A DNA stretch of 64,000 nucleotides from Paralvinella palmiformis (GCA_025642065.1 JAODUP010000459.1:272148-336147); one strand, 5' to 3'. Shown: positions 21,098 through 34,420, numbered from the stretch's first letter. Notes: generated from the sequence alone by a model not told the origin. Made by a program: numbers and translations.

Positions 21098-24000
21098 GAT
21101 AGCCAGAGGCTGTTATGATGGCACTTAATCTTATTGAACTTTTGTAAGGAATAAAACCGACTAAAATGGAAAATTAATCAAATAGTGACAAATAGATTTC
21201 AAATAACCTACTCTCTTTCTATCCATGTGTGTGTGTGTGCATGTCTGTAAGTAAGTAAGTAACGGGCAGTGTATGTCATATGCTACCCTCCCTCAGTCAT
21301 TCCAATTAGGATATTTTCCACCTGGCAAATTTTATACTGATTTTTTCTCTTCTGTTAATTGCGTACAACATTTTTGATGACACTGGTTGTTATGGCAACA
21401 GTGCTTTAAAAGTTTGTTACAAAACAATAAAATTTTTGCATTTTAAGTTAAATAGTTCTCAAGGGAGTGGCTTTTCAGTTATTTGTATGCTTTTTGTGGT
21501 ACTATGTCTGTTATTTTTATAACTATGCTAACTTAATAAAATAAATAAATGTGAGCACAGTCATCATTTATTATAGCAGGGGCAGTAAATAAATGAATTA
21601 AAAGTAAATTTTTCATGAGGTTGGTAGCTATGATTATTGCTAATTTTGGATCAGGGATCATCATTATCATAATTGGGGATTAAAAAGCCTATCTAATGGT
21701 TCAAGTTGGATTATAATATCAACAAAGTTGTGCATTTCAGACTTCCTCCTGTCCTCCACATTTTAGTTAATTATGGCTTGAACATAAGCAATGTGTTTAT
21801 GATGATCTTCTTTATAAAAAGGAATAGTTTATTTAATATCCATATCATGTTGAATGTCAATTAAATATTGGCCATTCTGCACCAAATCATCTCCGCAACT
21901 TACTTGCCAACAGAGAAGAGGTATTCTGCCTGTTTTGTCAAGACCTTATCCAAATGAGCTGGATTATCCTACAAAACAAACAACAGACATAAATTATTGA
22001 CATCAACGTGGTGTGACATAACTATATCTAGTATTACAGGAGTACCATCAGAGACATTTAACGTTTGATTATAACATTGTACAAACACCACTCGTTACCT
22101 TACAGAACTGTTTTGCTAGCAGGAACTGATTCTTACTCAGGTACATCTGCCAAACATCCCTGAAACACACATAGGTAACACTTTTAATAATATTTTATAA
22201 TAAGAAGAATGATAATAATAATGACATATTTTAATTATCCAACTATAAATAGTTTCTCGGTATTTCGCATTAAAAATAGAATAAACATTTATCTTTTATT
22301 TTTAATATTTCATTATTAACTCTGTTCTGTCATACACTTGGTGTTACATGAATGTGTTACTAACAATTATCACAGATATACCTTGATTCTCTGACCACTT
22401 TATATTTGAAGACGGCTTGTCCTGTAAAAGCCCAGATAGTTCCCTTCAATGGATCTTTACACATACTGATGAGTCGACCAAATCTTTGCTGCATTGAATA
22501 TGAAATTTATAATATCAGTTATGTCAAAATAAGCTAACTAGTGGGGAAAGGGAAGCAAAGTAGTATGTGTGTGTATGTGTGTGTGCATGCATGCACATGT
22601 AAATGCACATAGTTGTACTTGCCTCTGAATGAGGTTCTTCAAATATCAGCTGATCATTTAAAGTACAAACTGCAGAAAACCTGTTAAATAAATAATAAAA
22701 ATAAACTTGAATGGTCAAACAACCACACACACATATGCCTGCACACACACACACATACACACACACACACACAACACTGAAGACAAAATCCATTTAGGAC
22801 AAAAGACCCTGAATATACGAACAAACAAATATAAAGAATATAGATTGATGTTTTATTGTCATTTCCAATAAGAGACATCAATTATAAGAAATAATGTGTT
22901 ATGTACAATGTGGTTTTTCAGTTTCAATTGATCTATTAGCTAAGACCATTAACAAATGAATCAATGAACTTTTAAACCCATCAAAGACATCATTGCAAAC
23001 ACCGAAGAGATTTCGGTGCAGTGACATCGTCACTTCTTGGGGGGGGGTGCCACTGAGATTCCAGCTGGACATCATTGTTTTGATCTTTATGGATGCTGTT
23101 AATAGTCTATCATAAAATTGGGTAAGAATGTTCAACTAGAGAGATATGAAACCATTGTTCCAGGGTACATTATAAAAAAAACTGTTAATAAATCTAAAAA
23201 ATTTAAATAACTCTAAAAAGAATTCATTATAACTAGAAACCAATTCTACTAATCTTAGAGGATGCTGTTCAACACATTTATGCGATATTGTCTTTCACAT
23301 ACAATAATTTTTATTAATACACTACTCAATATTTGACACATGAATTTGTACATGAATACTAGGAATATAGCAAAATAATGACATTTATTTTTCTTCTGCA
23401 CACAAAGTGAATATTGTCCATCTGAATAGTTAATAGTCTAATTCAACACTGTCTCTGAGAATCCTATAGCAGAATACCGGCTTAAAAGATTGTTCCATGA
23501 CTAACCAATGTTGATGGTTCTGGATCCATTGCATTGGAGCAGAAGACTGAATCAGATCCTGATGGATGTGATGATAAATATTGGAGAAGTAGCCAATCAG
23601 TGGCTCAAGACACCATCGACATGGGTAGGATGGCTAGTCACAGAAAAGTTTAATATCCTTCACAGAATGATACAGAATATTGAGCCCTCGTTCCTGGATC
23701 TCCCACAAAGTATTTTGAGCAAGCTGATAGAAACAACTTTGTGTGTGCATATGGAAGCCAAGTACAAAATGTAAATATAAACATACATTCTAGGCTAAAT
23801 GGGCCAAGGGACCTCCAAAGAAAATGAGTGTAGTAGACACTACTAAGATACATATTGCTCAAAATTAGTGGCAGTGATGATAGAAGGTGATTGGTTCTCC
23901 ATATTACTGTACACCCATCTAGAACTGTCATCAGAGATTCTTCGTAAGTACTCTGTGATTTGCTGTGGTAAGCTTTTGGTCCAATTAGTTTCGCTGTTGC

Positions 24001-25355
24001 CCAAAGATACATCACATACCTGTATGAGCTAATTACTTTACGGAGACAATGCACTTTAAATTGCATAAAGTAAGTAAAGAATTTCAAAAGATAGTCTGAA
24101 AACTATACCTGGCACTCATACAACCATATATCTCCCTATGGTATTCTAATTTGTGAAAATGCCACTCCATCAATCCTCCATAAAACTGTGTCTTTACAGA
24201 AAAGAGTTATTGAAATTATTAATAACAATCATACGGATCATTTATTAAAAAAATGTGAAATCTTCAAATTAAGTGACACATCAATACCAAGTATGTTTGA
24301 TCATGGACGACTTTATCAGTAAAATTCTTAAATTCTGATACACAGGATGATCATGTGACAAGACAATCTAGTGATATGAATGTACCTCACTGTAATCTAG
24401 TATATCGCCTCTATTTAATTTTCCTATTATATGGAACAACTGGAATCGTATCCTTTCCACTTGTAAATGAAAATCACAAACTAAGAAAACTCTGAAATGT
24501 TACACCTTATCTACATAATCAGCATCTGTAAATGGTAGTCAGTGTATACACTCTAGTTAAACATGGGATTCCTTGCTACCTGGTCCTCATATTTCCATAT
24601 TTATCTAGGATATACGACCAGACTTGCAAATACACTGGACAAACATATATTTTGTTAGTTATGAGTCAATGGGACAGCTCAAGCTAAATTGATCCCCCAA
24701 TTTCTATATATGTAATATACATTGTAAAATTACAATATGTGCTTGTGAAATCTATCACTTGAGCATGATATTCTGCACACTTCTGTCAAAGTTAGATTAT
24801 GTACAATTTGTGAGGATTAAAAGTATTTATGACTTATCCTATCACTATATGAAACAATTATGATTTTCGACTCCATGCAAGTTATAATACTTTAATGTGT
24901 GAACTTGCACACCACTCATTGTCAATTAATATCAAGTATTTTTTAATCTTATTGTAGTAATTGTAGTACCATAGAACAAGGTTTCAGATCGAAGGTTCAT
25001 GTTTATTATATGAAGCAACTATTTTATTTAAATTGCCAATAATGTAGCATAGTATTATGTCTACCATCTTTAATCTCTGAGTAACAATTAATTATATTTG
25101 GCCAAGATGATGATGATGATTGGTGTTTTATGGCTACTTTTGTGCACAAGGTAGGCTAAATGGGCCGAGCAACCTCCAAAGGTAATGAAGCAAAATCAAG
25201 GATGAAACAACCTTCAGATATGTCCAAGATGGAAGAACAATATATATATATATATATATATATAACTGTCATATTTACTCTGATATAAGTCTATATGATT
25301 GTTTTGTGTAAATACTTGAAATAAACATTATTATTATTAGTAATAATATTGTTAA

Positions 25356-25387
<32 letters not shown>

Positions 25388-28300
25388 CCAGTAGACATAA
25401 ATAAAAACAAGAAAGAGAGTATCATAACATAACAGTATTAATCTTACATTGAAATGCAAAATTAACAAATTAACAAAAAGAACACAGAACAAAATGTATT
25501 GCTACACACCTGTCAGGGAACAGAATAAGAACGTGGAACTCTGTGATGACCAAACCAACAGGATTAACCCCCTTCTGGTGTTCATCTCGTGGATATGGGA
25601 TCAGCTTTGTATCAATGGTGACAGATTCATGGCCAGCTTGCCCAGTTACATCAATCATCCCAAAGTAAATGCCTGGCCCTTTTATGGAACACAACATAAA
25701 TAAATTATTTAAATGTAAAATGATATAGTCCTTTTTATGGAAATATCTTGTTTGTACAGATGAGCATAAGTGTTATATTGTGTATGTGTGTGTGTGGTGC
25801 ATGTGTGTCAGTGCACCAACGAGCATTCACATTTGTGAATCTGTTGCACGCTTGACTAATTTCAGCAGCAAGAACATCATCTTGCAAGACATTATCACAA
25901 ATGGACTTTATAACAGTTTATTTTACTAATTCTGACAATCACGTTTAGGATTGCCATGATTACAACAACAATAATAATGCCATCAACTGAATTACCTGTC
26001 ATCCAGGCAAATGACTTCGGTAAGCCTTTATATTTATCATGGTAGAACCTCAGCTCACTGTACCCAAAATTACCTGGCAGCTCAAGACAGCGTTCTGAAA
26101 GGAAGATCATTTTTTAATACTGTTAAATATAGATTTGTTTCTTCAATCATGAAAATGTAATACATAAACTTGACTGAGTGAAAATCATATTTGTACCATT
26201 ATTATTTTATTCACATATGTAATTGTATGTGGTTTAGAGCAAACTAATAAATAAATAATACCTCGGTAATGGTGTTATGATTCTCTTCTTATAAATTATG
26301 AACCGTTATCGGTGAATCTACAGTTTTATAATTGTTATGTGGGTAAACTGTCATCAAAGAAATGGGTTCATCATATGACAGAATAATGAGTTACAGTGAA
26401 GCTGCTTAGAAGATCTTCCGTTAAACTAAAATGTTGACATAATAATTAACAGTACAATAATATTATTATCCATATTTGTACAAAAGATGTTATATTTCAA
26501 TATATCGGTTATTTAGCTATAGTTGCTACTATACCACGACGGTACAGGAAAACACCACCCATACAACTTACAAGACAATAACACGTAATAAAACAAATAT
26601 CCCAGTGTTCTTGTATTTGAATAAGTTCTGTTAAGTTGAATTACTTATGCTCGGTGCTAGTCACACCTAGAATATGTGGCTTAACGGAGACACCCTATGG
26701 AAACATATCTCACAAACACAGGTATATGTTGGATTTAAACCAAGAACTTGGCGGTTTGCAGTGCATGGTTCTAATCACTGCACCATTATAATGCCCTCTA
26801 CATCTGAATGAAGCGCTATCACTAACAGAAAGACTAAATTATCCACCTCCATATTTAACTACTAACTGTTTAATATAAAATGCGTTGAAACAGTTTAATT
26901 GTGTCATTGTTGAATAGAAAACTGTTTAGAACAGTAGTTATCAGTAAAACTTACCTGGTTCATCAATGTATGAACCAAATACATGCTGGAAGATTGGAGC
27001 TTCAGCATTTACAGGAATGTTGCCTAGAAACTGATAAAAACGACTGCAAGAGGAATATATAAGGCTAGATAAAAACAGACTGAGAGATGTACCTATCTTC
27101 ATAACAACTAGAACGATATTGTTTTAAAATATTGACAGAAAAAATTCTTATACTAAAAAAGCTTACCCTGGTGTTGTAACAATGATGAAATACTTGTACT
27201 CATTAGCTGAAGGAGTAGGAATCCTTTCAAATTCGATACCAGTCACAGCAACAGGTTTATCTTTACCAACATCAAAGAGCTAAATAATCAGACAAGAAGA
27301 AGATTTTGTAGCAAACTACTTTCCTAACAAACATGGATAATATACTTTTTAGAATTCACATAAGTTTATACTAAATTTAGAAATTATTAATATATAGTGT
27401 TTTAAATCTGATTTAAAGGATATAAGTGCATGCAAGGACATATAAATAGCTAAACAGAGCTATGTTGATATCACTCTGTGATATAAAAAATACAGCAAAC
27501 TGAGCTGAAATAAATTAAATCTTACCTATAGAAAATATCACACATACAAATTAAGCCATAAACTGCTATTATTCATGCTTTTTTAAAATAATACTAAGTA
27601 GCAGAAATATTTTTTATAGACGTAATCAGATTGTGTCATTCTGAGAGTGGTCATTTGGTGAAACATGTGGACATATTCCAACATAAACTATATATTACAT
27701 GAACTATCAAAATAAACAAACAAACAAACAAATTTATTTCTTATTTATGGCAAGTAACACTGTTTTAAAACTAATACTGATCAGGGTTTCTGGTATTTAT
27801 ACCAGTGACACAAAATGATTACGGACAACACTTAAATATGATATTATTATCAAAACGATTAACTACTATAAACAATTCTAATGAGAGACAACAACAAATA
27901 GAGAGCTATAGATTACTATACCTCCACCATACGGGAGGGCATGATAAACTTTGGAAGGAAACAAATAAATAAGAAATGAGTGCTAACATAAAGGTTGTAT
28001 ATTGTTCTGCGACAATAAATTCTAAGGTCAGATTCTTTACACGAAAATCCAAATCTACGGCATCAAAATAAGTGTGGCTATGAGCTCTAAACTACCATTT
28101 TTTTTTATTTTTTTATTATTTAGAACACAATAAATACGAATCACCAGTTTAACCACTGACAATAAGAGTAATTCCTAGGAATCCTAAAAAACACAATGAA
28201 TTCAGACATAGCTGGCATTTGCTGTATTATGATTTAATACAATAAATTTATTTCACAAAGTGAGTGGATTATTAGCATTGGTACTGGTCACACATGGGAC

Positions 28301-31300
28301 ATAAGGACGAGGGGCAACTTCTCATGGAAACAACCCTTAAAACATCAGTATGAGTCAGATTCAAACACCCAACCTAAGAGTTTGTAGTGCAAGACTCTAA
28401 CCTATCCACTTTTCTTACTGAAGTCAGTTTAATATCAGACATTCAACACATTACTCCTAGTATATTTATTTTGTTTTTATCAATTTTATTTTATCAAACT
28501 TTTATCATCCTAAACACAGTTTGTGGCCTCAAGAAAATAAGAACCAAAATAAATTATAATTTTGAAGATACACATAACCAGAGAAAGAGATGTTTAAGTG
28601 ATTGCCATAGGATTATTAAACACTGTATATTTTTAGTTTTTAATGTAGGAGTCATGTCATCATTGTCCGTAAAATGTAAATTTTCTGTTGAATAATATTT
28701 ATGACTGATACTTGACAATGGTAAACTATTCATTAATGGCTAAAAATTAAAAAGACTAATTGCAAAAAGAGATTTGGTGAAATGGCTAGCATAATAGTAA
28801 TGCACTAATATGTTCCCAGCCAAAACAAATCCAAACAAATCATCATTTTCATGTGCCAGTAAAATATTAATTCTAGAACATCTCTGCTTTTTAAGTGTGA
28901 TTACAATTAATCTGTATCATGGGATTTCAGCATGACACAAATCTGATTAAAGAATAGACTATTTTGGTGCTGATAGAAATCAATTTCAGTCAACATTACA
29001 TACCAACAAGATGAAGATGAACATCATACTAACCTGTTTTACATACTGCTCCAGACTGGCTTGAAAGAACTTGCTCTCTTCTGTAGAATTAATCTCAGTC
29101 TCTAGAATTGAACCTAGGAACAAGAAAACAAAAACATTACAGAAATGAGACATTCAGCTGTGATGAGAACTTATCACAAACATATTAATAAAAATACACT
29201 GGTTCTTTTTGATAAAAGATTTAATAATACCATCACATACTGAAACAAATATATTGCGGCATCTGCTATTGGCCTTATAACGTTTATGTTAAGTCATAAA
29301 CCCATATAAATTTATCAAATTTCTTCAGTTATTATTCTGAAATTGCTTTTTTCAAGCAGATCATCATCAAAATTACTATAATTAGATTTTAATTACTATA
29401 TGATAAACTGATGTATATATCTTGTGATCAATGTGATATGTTTTATATCACTATTTGTGCTCTACATATGCTCATATACATTTTATGACAAGGAAGCATC
29501 TTTTAGACTTGGAGTTGAAGACAAACCCATGTCCTAGAGGTCAATGGCTAACCACACTACCAATTTCTCTAGAGTGACAGCCGATATAGTTTGTTGCTGA
29601 ATTTCTGCCATTTAATCTATGTAAATCTTAAATTATTTTTGTACGCTTTCCCCTCTCCAAAAATAAAAAGTAAATTACCTTTTGATGTACCCAGAAGTAT
29701 TTCTCCAGTAGAGGTATCGCTTGTGTTCTGATGGTTCCATGCAACAGCACTAATTTGGTGACCCTAATTATGTAATAAAAGGACAAATAACTTGAATATT
29801 CGTGTAGTTCAAAGGTACACAATAATCAATCTAAATATAATAACTTATTCTATAATGGTTCCTAGACTGCACTGACATGAATAAAGCCGACTGCCAATAT
29901 TCAGCAGTACCTTAAGCCAGAAAAAGAAATCATTATTTGTTAGTGTGATAAAAGGCAGATGCAAAATCTGCAGTAGTACGGAGCATTCAGTATTATCTCA
30001 GATAGATGTGATACCAAACACTGCATCAATCAGATGTAATTGCTCATTAATCTTGCTCAATCTACAAGTGATCAAACTACTCTAGAAATCTTAAAGACAT
30101 GCCACATGAGTGACTACAAAAAGTGTGCATATCTATATCTATATATATATATATACATGTATAGGTTGGAAAAGAGTCGTGAATTCTTTAACAAACTACT
30201 AACAATATTCTACACACAAGATTGTGGGTGGTTTTGTAATTCTGTCTTAGTTGAACCTTCAGGAAGGGAAGCAAAGAAACAATTATAAATTATTGATGTT
30301 TTTGAAAATGGAAACAAATAAATAACTGTGACTAAAGTGAAATTATAGATTAAGCTAAGTAATGGTGTAGAATTAGTACCAATACACTACACCAGGGTTG
30401 TTATAATCAGCACGATGTTAAAGCTGTGACACACATATCCATAACAAGATTCATGTGTACTTTAATGAATAGAAACACACAACTTAGAAACATACTGACC
30501 TAAAAGTTTAAAGATTTATATTATAATCTATCTGTTTGTTCGTTTGTTTTTGGGGAGAATCCCCAGGTTGTCACTTATTCGACACAGCCTCCATGTTGGA
30601 GTTGTTGAGAAATCTCCTCCTCCACCACTCACAGGGGAGCAGTACGGAAAGATGGAGCCGAAATACCCTGAGGGTGGTCACTGCCAGAGTGTTTTACATC
30701 CTCAGGGGGTTTTTAATGTCCCCCTTTATTTTAAATAATTCAGTTGAGATGGCAGTGCCATTTAACATGGTCAGCCACCCACGATGTTGTGAGCCGAGAA
30801 ATTAATCTCTGGAAAAGTTTCGACCTCTTACGGGGTTCAAACCTGTGACCGTTGGCACCAAGTTCTGGGTGCTTAACCGCTAGGCCACCGGAACTCACAT
30901 AATCTATCTGTAAACTGGTTCACTATGAGAACTGCACGCATGCATGCACACACACACACACACGTACCTTCAATTTGCCAATAGACTTGGCCTTCTTTGA
31001 ATTGCGAGAAAGGTAGTAATTCTCGCATGACATCATGCTGATTATCAGATGTCTACCTGTTGGATCTAAATAAATGTTGTAGATACGATCATCAACAGAT
31101 TTGGGCAGCTCCACTTCTGTAAAGAAAATAGAATGTGAACAGCAATTAATGATATTATAACGTGAAATGTAATGGATAAAGGCTTAACATCGCATTAATA
31201 TTCTCCCTTATCTACATTTCTATTGTATTGTTCAGCTTTAATTTCCATCCAGATGACAATAAACCATTTAAAGGTCACAAGGTCAGGGTGGTTCATTGCT

Positions 31301-33089
31301 AAGGTGGTAGATCATAAATCAGGAAGTACTTGATTCAAACCTATTAACCAGCTGCTTTTGGTCTTTTCATATGTTTATTGACCGACTTAGTCTTAATTGA
31401 AGTATATGTCTCCATGGTGAGGGACTCTGGTGGAAAATATATCTATAACTGTGGAGTTAGGAATAGTACACATCCCACAAGTTGAGAATGTTAGCATATT
31501 CCACAAACACCCTACCAGGAAGCAAAGCATAAAAGAACAATGCTCCTAGACCTATCCCTCAATGAAGTCTTTAGATCAACAATGGTGCCTTTGGGTTTGA
31601 TATGAATTTTAAAACATGACAGAATGATAATACAGAGAAATCATCTTGGCTTAAAAAAAAATTCCAATGAGTGAGTGAGTGAGTGCTTTGTTTTGCCTTA
31701 GAACTGGTCACACGAAGAACATAAGCTGATGAAAGGAGATGATCAGATGAAACATCTGAAAGATATTGGAAACATTGGAATTTGATCCGACAACCAGGAG
31801 ATTTGCAGCACACCACCAACTGTGCTATTAAACTGCTCCGTTCTTTCTATTAAGTATTCTGATACCTAGTGACAACAAAATTAATAGTAATAGAATATTA
31901 AGCAACATGAATTGTCCCAAGACCTTTACACTGAACACAGAATTAAACAAGTTCTAGCTCACATAGCCCAACACATGTTTTACATAAATACATATTGAAT
32001 TATCATAATTTTGCAGTAACATTTTCACATCACAAGAAGAACAGTTGAGATGTGATCATTTTTTTTATTCTTTAATTATACTACAATCAGAAGACATATA
32101 TTACTGAGGAGAAGGCCCGATTAAAACTATTAACCACACAAGAACCTACCATCTATAACATTAGGATTTTCCATGTCACGTCGGTTCAAGATGTTGCTCG
32201 TAAATGCCATCACTAAGAAGTTGTTGGCAGCCTTCAGATGAGTAATTGGCTCCTTAGGACTAAATATGTTAATAAAATTATAAACAAATTCGGTTTTACT
32301 GTATACATTGTGCTATATGATGTGCATGGTAAATATGAATGGTTTGACACACACACACACACACACAGCTCAAATTAGATAAAACACTTGGTGTTGGCAT
32401 GTTGGCTGTGCATTAATCAAATTTATGAAAGACACTGAACTGATATGTGTTAGATATGCAAAACTGAGAGATATTTCTTACTTGTAGTTTACTCTGTGTC
32501 TATTAAATATTGGAATATCATCTTCCAATGAAGCATTGATAAAACCAGTTGATACCTGGAAAAAGAAAATCCATATTACATATAACTAATTAATTTCTAT
32601 GTAGCTTTTTCTATAGTGCACAACAAAATAAAACAAATAGGAATTAATCATAATCTACAAACTAACTAAAACATCCAATTCAATACACACACACACGCAC
32701 ACTATTCAGACAAAATATAATTACAACTATTTTAATAAGTTTCCTCCAAATGTTTAGCCAGACATTTCATCCAATTTTGAAATTAGTGGAATTATAAATT
32801 GGCAAAGTTGAGGTAAGCTGGCTTTCTAAAACTGGTTAGTCATAAGCACTATAAACTTTCTAATTTATGAGATTAATTCCTTTACTTTAGGAATATACTA
32901 CGAAATTCATGTTTCATATTTATTACCGCCATTGCATTACATTGCTGCATATTAACTAATTAGTTTTATTAGAAGATTGCAGTGAATGGTTTCAATGACT
33001 CACTGGTTCTGGTAAGTGCTGATGTGGTGTTGCGTAACTCGACCTTGTCGCAGCTTGTTCATACTGATCAAATAAGTTAGCCATTAATT
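17264..33089 (-). CDS. VPS18: VPS18, core HOPS/CORVET tethering subunit (5' two thirds)
   Basis: VPS18 is a scaffold of the HOPS and CORVET complexes, which tether late endosomes, lysosomes and early endosomes. Coding exons, 5' to 3' on minus: 33004-33084 (ATG at 33084; acceptor in the 5'UTR at 33090), 32482-32555, 32150-32259, 30968-31116, 29679-29763, 29034-29113, 27167-27279, 26955-27043, 25996-26094, 25510-25678, 22623-22680, 22382-22488, 22099-22159, 21904-21968, 19396-19531, 18409-18561, 18141-18235, 17264-17493. Splice phases agree throughout, except one extra base in exon 17. About 650 codons are covered; vertebrate VPS18 has about 970. Diagnostic stretches: DDIPIFNRHRVNY, GNFGYSELRFYH, KSFAWMTG (beta-propeller); DVWQMYLSKNQFLLAKQFC, YIESAETYAQTQASFEEVTLKF, YKFSPVFMQNIPKQTVDAWI (CHCR). 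The rest of CHCR and the RING were not found. Intron 11 has a GC donor. Confidence 0.93.
17629..17792 (-). repeat. SINE family C, VPS18 intron 17
   Basis: On the minus strand: tRNA-like head GGCCTCGTAGCACAATGGTT, box B-like GGGTTTGAATCCC, the body with agtgtgaccaatgcggaggc, and a short (tcac)n tail. Inserted in sense orientation in VPS18 intron 17. Confidence 0.8.
18152..18160 (-). other. VPS18: One-base frame error in VPS18 exon 17
   Basis: Exon 17 starts in the correct frame (SHGDVEDMIFF) but the conserved AVLTQ, which joins DYER in exon 18, is one frame over. The exon is 95 nt where its flanks demand 1 modulo 3. One extra base, probably the C after TTT (g at 18157 on plus), explains it. 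Translated as written, the protein would terminate soon after this exon. Confidence 0.85.
18627..18810. repeat. 33-bp tandem array in VPS18 intron 15
   Basis: Six units of taacctcatctgtgatagct plus a variable agctagt-like part start at 18631, 18664, 18697, 18730, 18763 and 18796, a strict 33-bp spacing. Divergence rises towards the right end. Confidence 0.92.
19195..19405 (-). repeat. 30-bp splice-boundary tandem array at VPS18 exon 15
   Basis: The acctg landmarks lie at 19246, 19274, 19304, 19334, 19364 and 19394; the last one is the true exon 15/intron junction. In gene orientation each unit reads GT, then an AT-rich stretch ending atatytcag, then 7 nt such as agcacag, then the GT of the next unit. 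The exon end itself (CTCAGGCCACAG then GT) has the same layout. Weaker units continue to about 19150. Confidence 0.9.
19620..19648. repeat. (TA)n microsatellite
   Basis: An uninterrupted TA array next to the LINE fragment that follows. Confidence 0.93.
19650..21020 (+). mobile_element. Degenerate non-LTR retrotransposon, antisense in VPS18 intron 14
   Basis: Plus-strand pieces read as a CR1/Jockey-like polyprotein: CGKSNHGYVYDIREDTRARY near 19.67 kb, QFGFKLGHSINLCTAVFIKT and CLLDISKALDKVYYGKLFNLL (palm) at 20.36-20.55 kb, SYTRQ, then KQGGVISPILLVVYINEL near 20.63 kb. The FADD-type catalytic box was not seen and several frame changes and deletions are present. The end (tgattacaaaataaagataa) looks like the family's 3' tail. 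It lies opposite in sense to VPS18. Confidence 0.8.
21065..21094. repeat. (TA)n microsatellite
   Basis: An uninterrupted TA array just after the LINE relic. Confidence 0.93.
22617..22622 (-). other. VPS18: GC splice donor of VPS18 intron 11
   Basis: Exon 11 must end in phase 0 to enter exon 12 (QRFGRLISM). The base pattern there is CAGAG followed by GCAAGT, a textbook GC-type donor. The nearest GT (GTACAA) would put exon 12 out of frame. Confidence 0.85.
22721..22772. repeat. (CA)n-rich tract
   Basis: Interrupted CA arrays in VPS18 intron 10. Confidence 0.9.
23785..23835 (-). repeat. SINE family A body fragment
   Basis: Only the gctaaatgggcc, gacctccaaag and aatga blocks of the body survive, in VPS18 intron 10. 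Confidence 0.6.
24100..24330 (+). mobile_element. LINE relic in VPS18 intron 10
   Basis: The plus strand gives HKTVSLQKRVIEIINNNHTD followed by HLLKKCEIFKLSDT. This matches the LQKRxxRIIxNxxxxxHTxPLFKxxxILKL block of Jockey/CR1-like C-termini. Stops on both sides show it is dead. Possible further remains reach about 24540. Confidence 0.6.
25106..25231 (-). repeat. SINE family A, head missing, beside (AT)n
   Basis: Tail and body (gttttatggctacttttgtg, gacctccaaa-type block, cagatatg) without the tRNA-like head. A (TA)n array begins about 10 bp further right. Confidence 0.8.
25241..25263. repeat. (TA)n microsatellite
   Basis: TA array; an ATT-rich tract follows at about 25329-25385. Confidence 0.9.
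26650..26798 (-). repeat. SINE family C, VPS18 intron 8 region
   Basis: On minus: tRNA-like head with a ggtgcagtgattagaacc stretch, box B-like GGTTTAAATCC, then the body with tgtgactagcaccg. More diverged than the copy at 17.7 kb. Confidence 0.6.
28258..28409 (-). repeat. SINE family C, VPS18 intron 6
   Basis: On minus: head ggataggttagagtcttgca, box B-like GTTTGAATCTG, then a body with tgtgaccagtaccaatgc and a cactc tail. Confidence 0.6.
30551..30897 (-). repeat. SINE family B, full-length copy
   Basis: The best family B copy: on minus TGAGTTCCGGTGGCCTAGCGG (tRNA-like box A), GGTTTGAACCCC (box B), the ttaatttctcggctcacaac block, the ccctcagggtatttcggctc block, and the tail ending in ggggattctcccc. 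Inserted in VPS18 intron 4, sense with respect to VPS18. Confidence 0.88.
31667..31840 (-). repeat. SINE family C, VPS18 intron 3
   Basis: On minus: a diverged tRNA-like head, box B-like region, body with tgtgaccagttctaaggc and a (cact)n tail. Confidence 0.6.
32348..32368. repeat. (CA)n microsatellite
   Basis: CA array in VPS18 intron 2. Confidence 0.9.
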
Positions 33090-33469
33090 CTGAAATGATA
33101 CAAAGAAACAATATCAGTTAATGGAATAGCATATATTTGATTGTGCATTCTTAATCTAAAGTTACTATTTATAAACTTAATATGTATCATTTACTGATTG
33201 ATGTGTTTATTTACCAACGCATAGTTATATCCTTTGGGAAACTTAAAAGTACTACAGTTTTGAGAAGGAGACTGTCAGAACTAAAATAATTATGCTCAAA
33301 ATATTTTCCTAATTAAGTAATTAAATAAATAATACATTTAAAATCACACAGACATTTGTTAAGTCAATTCAAGTATTAACATTGCCAAGGGAGACAATAT
33401 TAACATTAGTGCCAACAATATCAATTGAAATTTTTTGAATATTTGGGAAATATATATTTAGTAATTGAC

Positions 33470-33640
33470 AGACATGGGGTCAATTCCATTTTGTCAAGTC
33501 CAATTTCACTCATTTCTATTTGGTCAATTCCAATTGTTTCAATCCCAATTCCATTCTTTACTGACTCTATTTTTTACGTACTACTTTTTGGGTACTCTGA
33601 TTACCTACTCCGAATACCTACTTGGAATACCAACTCCTAC
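33470..33640 (+). repeat. MITE-like repeat starting CAGACATGGGGTCAATTCC
   Basis: A low-complexity AATTCC-rich block begins with CAGACATGGGGTCAATTCC. A near match in the opposite orientation ends at about 48858. The right end is unclear. Confidence 0.5.
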
Positions 33641-34257
33641 TGTATATACACACATATAAGTCGACCCGGCAGATAATCAGAGATCAATTTTTTACCCTGT
33701 AATTATTTCCTTGGGCACATGCTCATCATATGAGTCTTGGCTTAAAATCCTTCAAAATCCGAAACATTTCAAACTCATGGTGTCAGCAAGTGCGTCGTAA
33801 ATATATCAATAAAATTTCTTCAACGACATAGACAAACACACACACAGATTTCACATTGATGTTATAACTAATATTAGTAATAAACAAACTTGTCACACCT
33901 GATTGTAACTTCAACTGGCAAGTGTTACTTATTAATTCATTGTTTCATGGCAAGTGGTGAGCAAGGTTTGCAATGTGAACAGTGATTTCTATACTATAGG
34001 TACTGGTAGTTCACAGCACGTGACTATCAAGTATTATTACATATAGACTGGCATGTTTGTGAGATACAAATAACAGTTTGGTGAAAAATAATCGTAATTT
34101 ATTGAATAGGACTAGTAGGCAGAGATGTAGTGATTTTGTTCCAACTATGGCTCACACAAACATGCCTGAGTGACCCCATGTCTGCTAATGGAATGCATCA
34201 TGTGTGGGATGACTATAGCCAGGTAAGATCTATATAATATTTAGGATAATTAGAATA

Positions 34258-34420
34258 CAATCGAACCTCCAACACTGACCACCTCTGTAACTTGATCACC
34301 TCTGTAAATGGACTACTTTTTCAGTCTTAAATTATTGCTACGCTTTAAATTTGTATTTTTCTTCTATAACTCGACTACCTCCCAACTCCGTACTTTGACC
34401 TTTGATCGCCATCTAATGCC
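34258..34420 (+). mobile_element. Possible pogo/Tigger-like terminal fragment
   Basis: The stretch atcgaacctccaacactgac, followed by repeated ccacctctgtaa and ctcgactacctc, resembles the ends of Tigger-type elements in invertebrates. No transposase is present. Confidence 0.4.
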
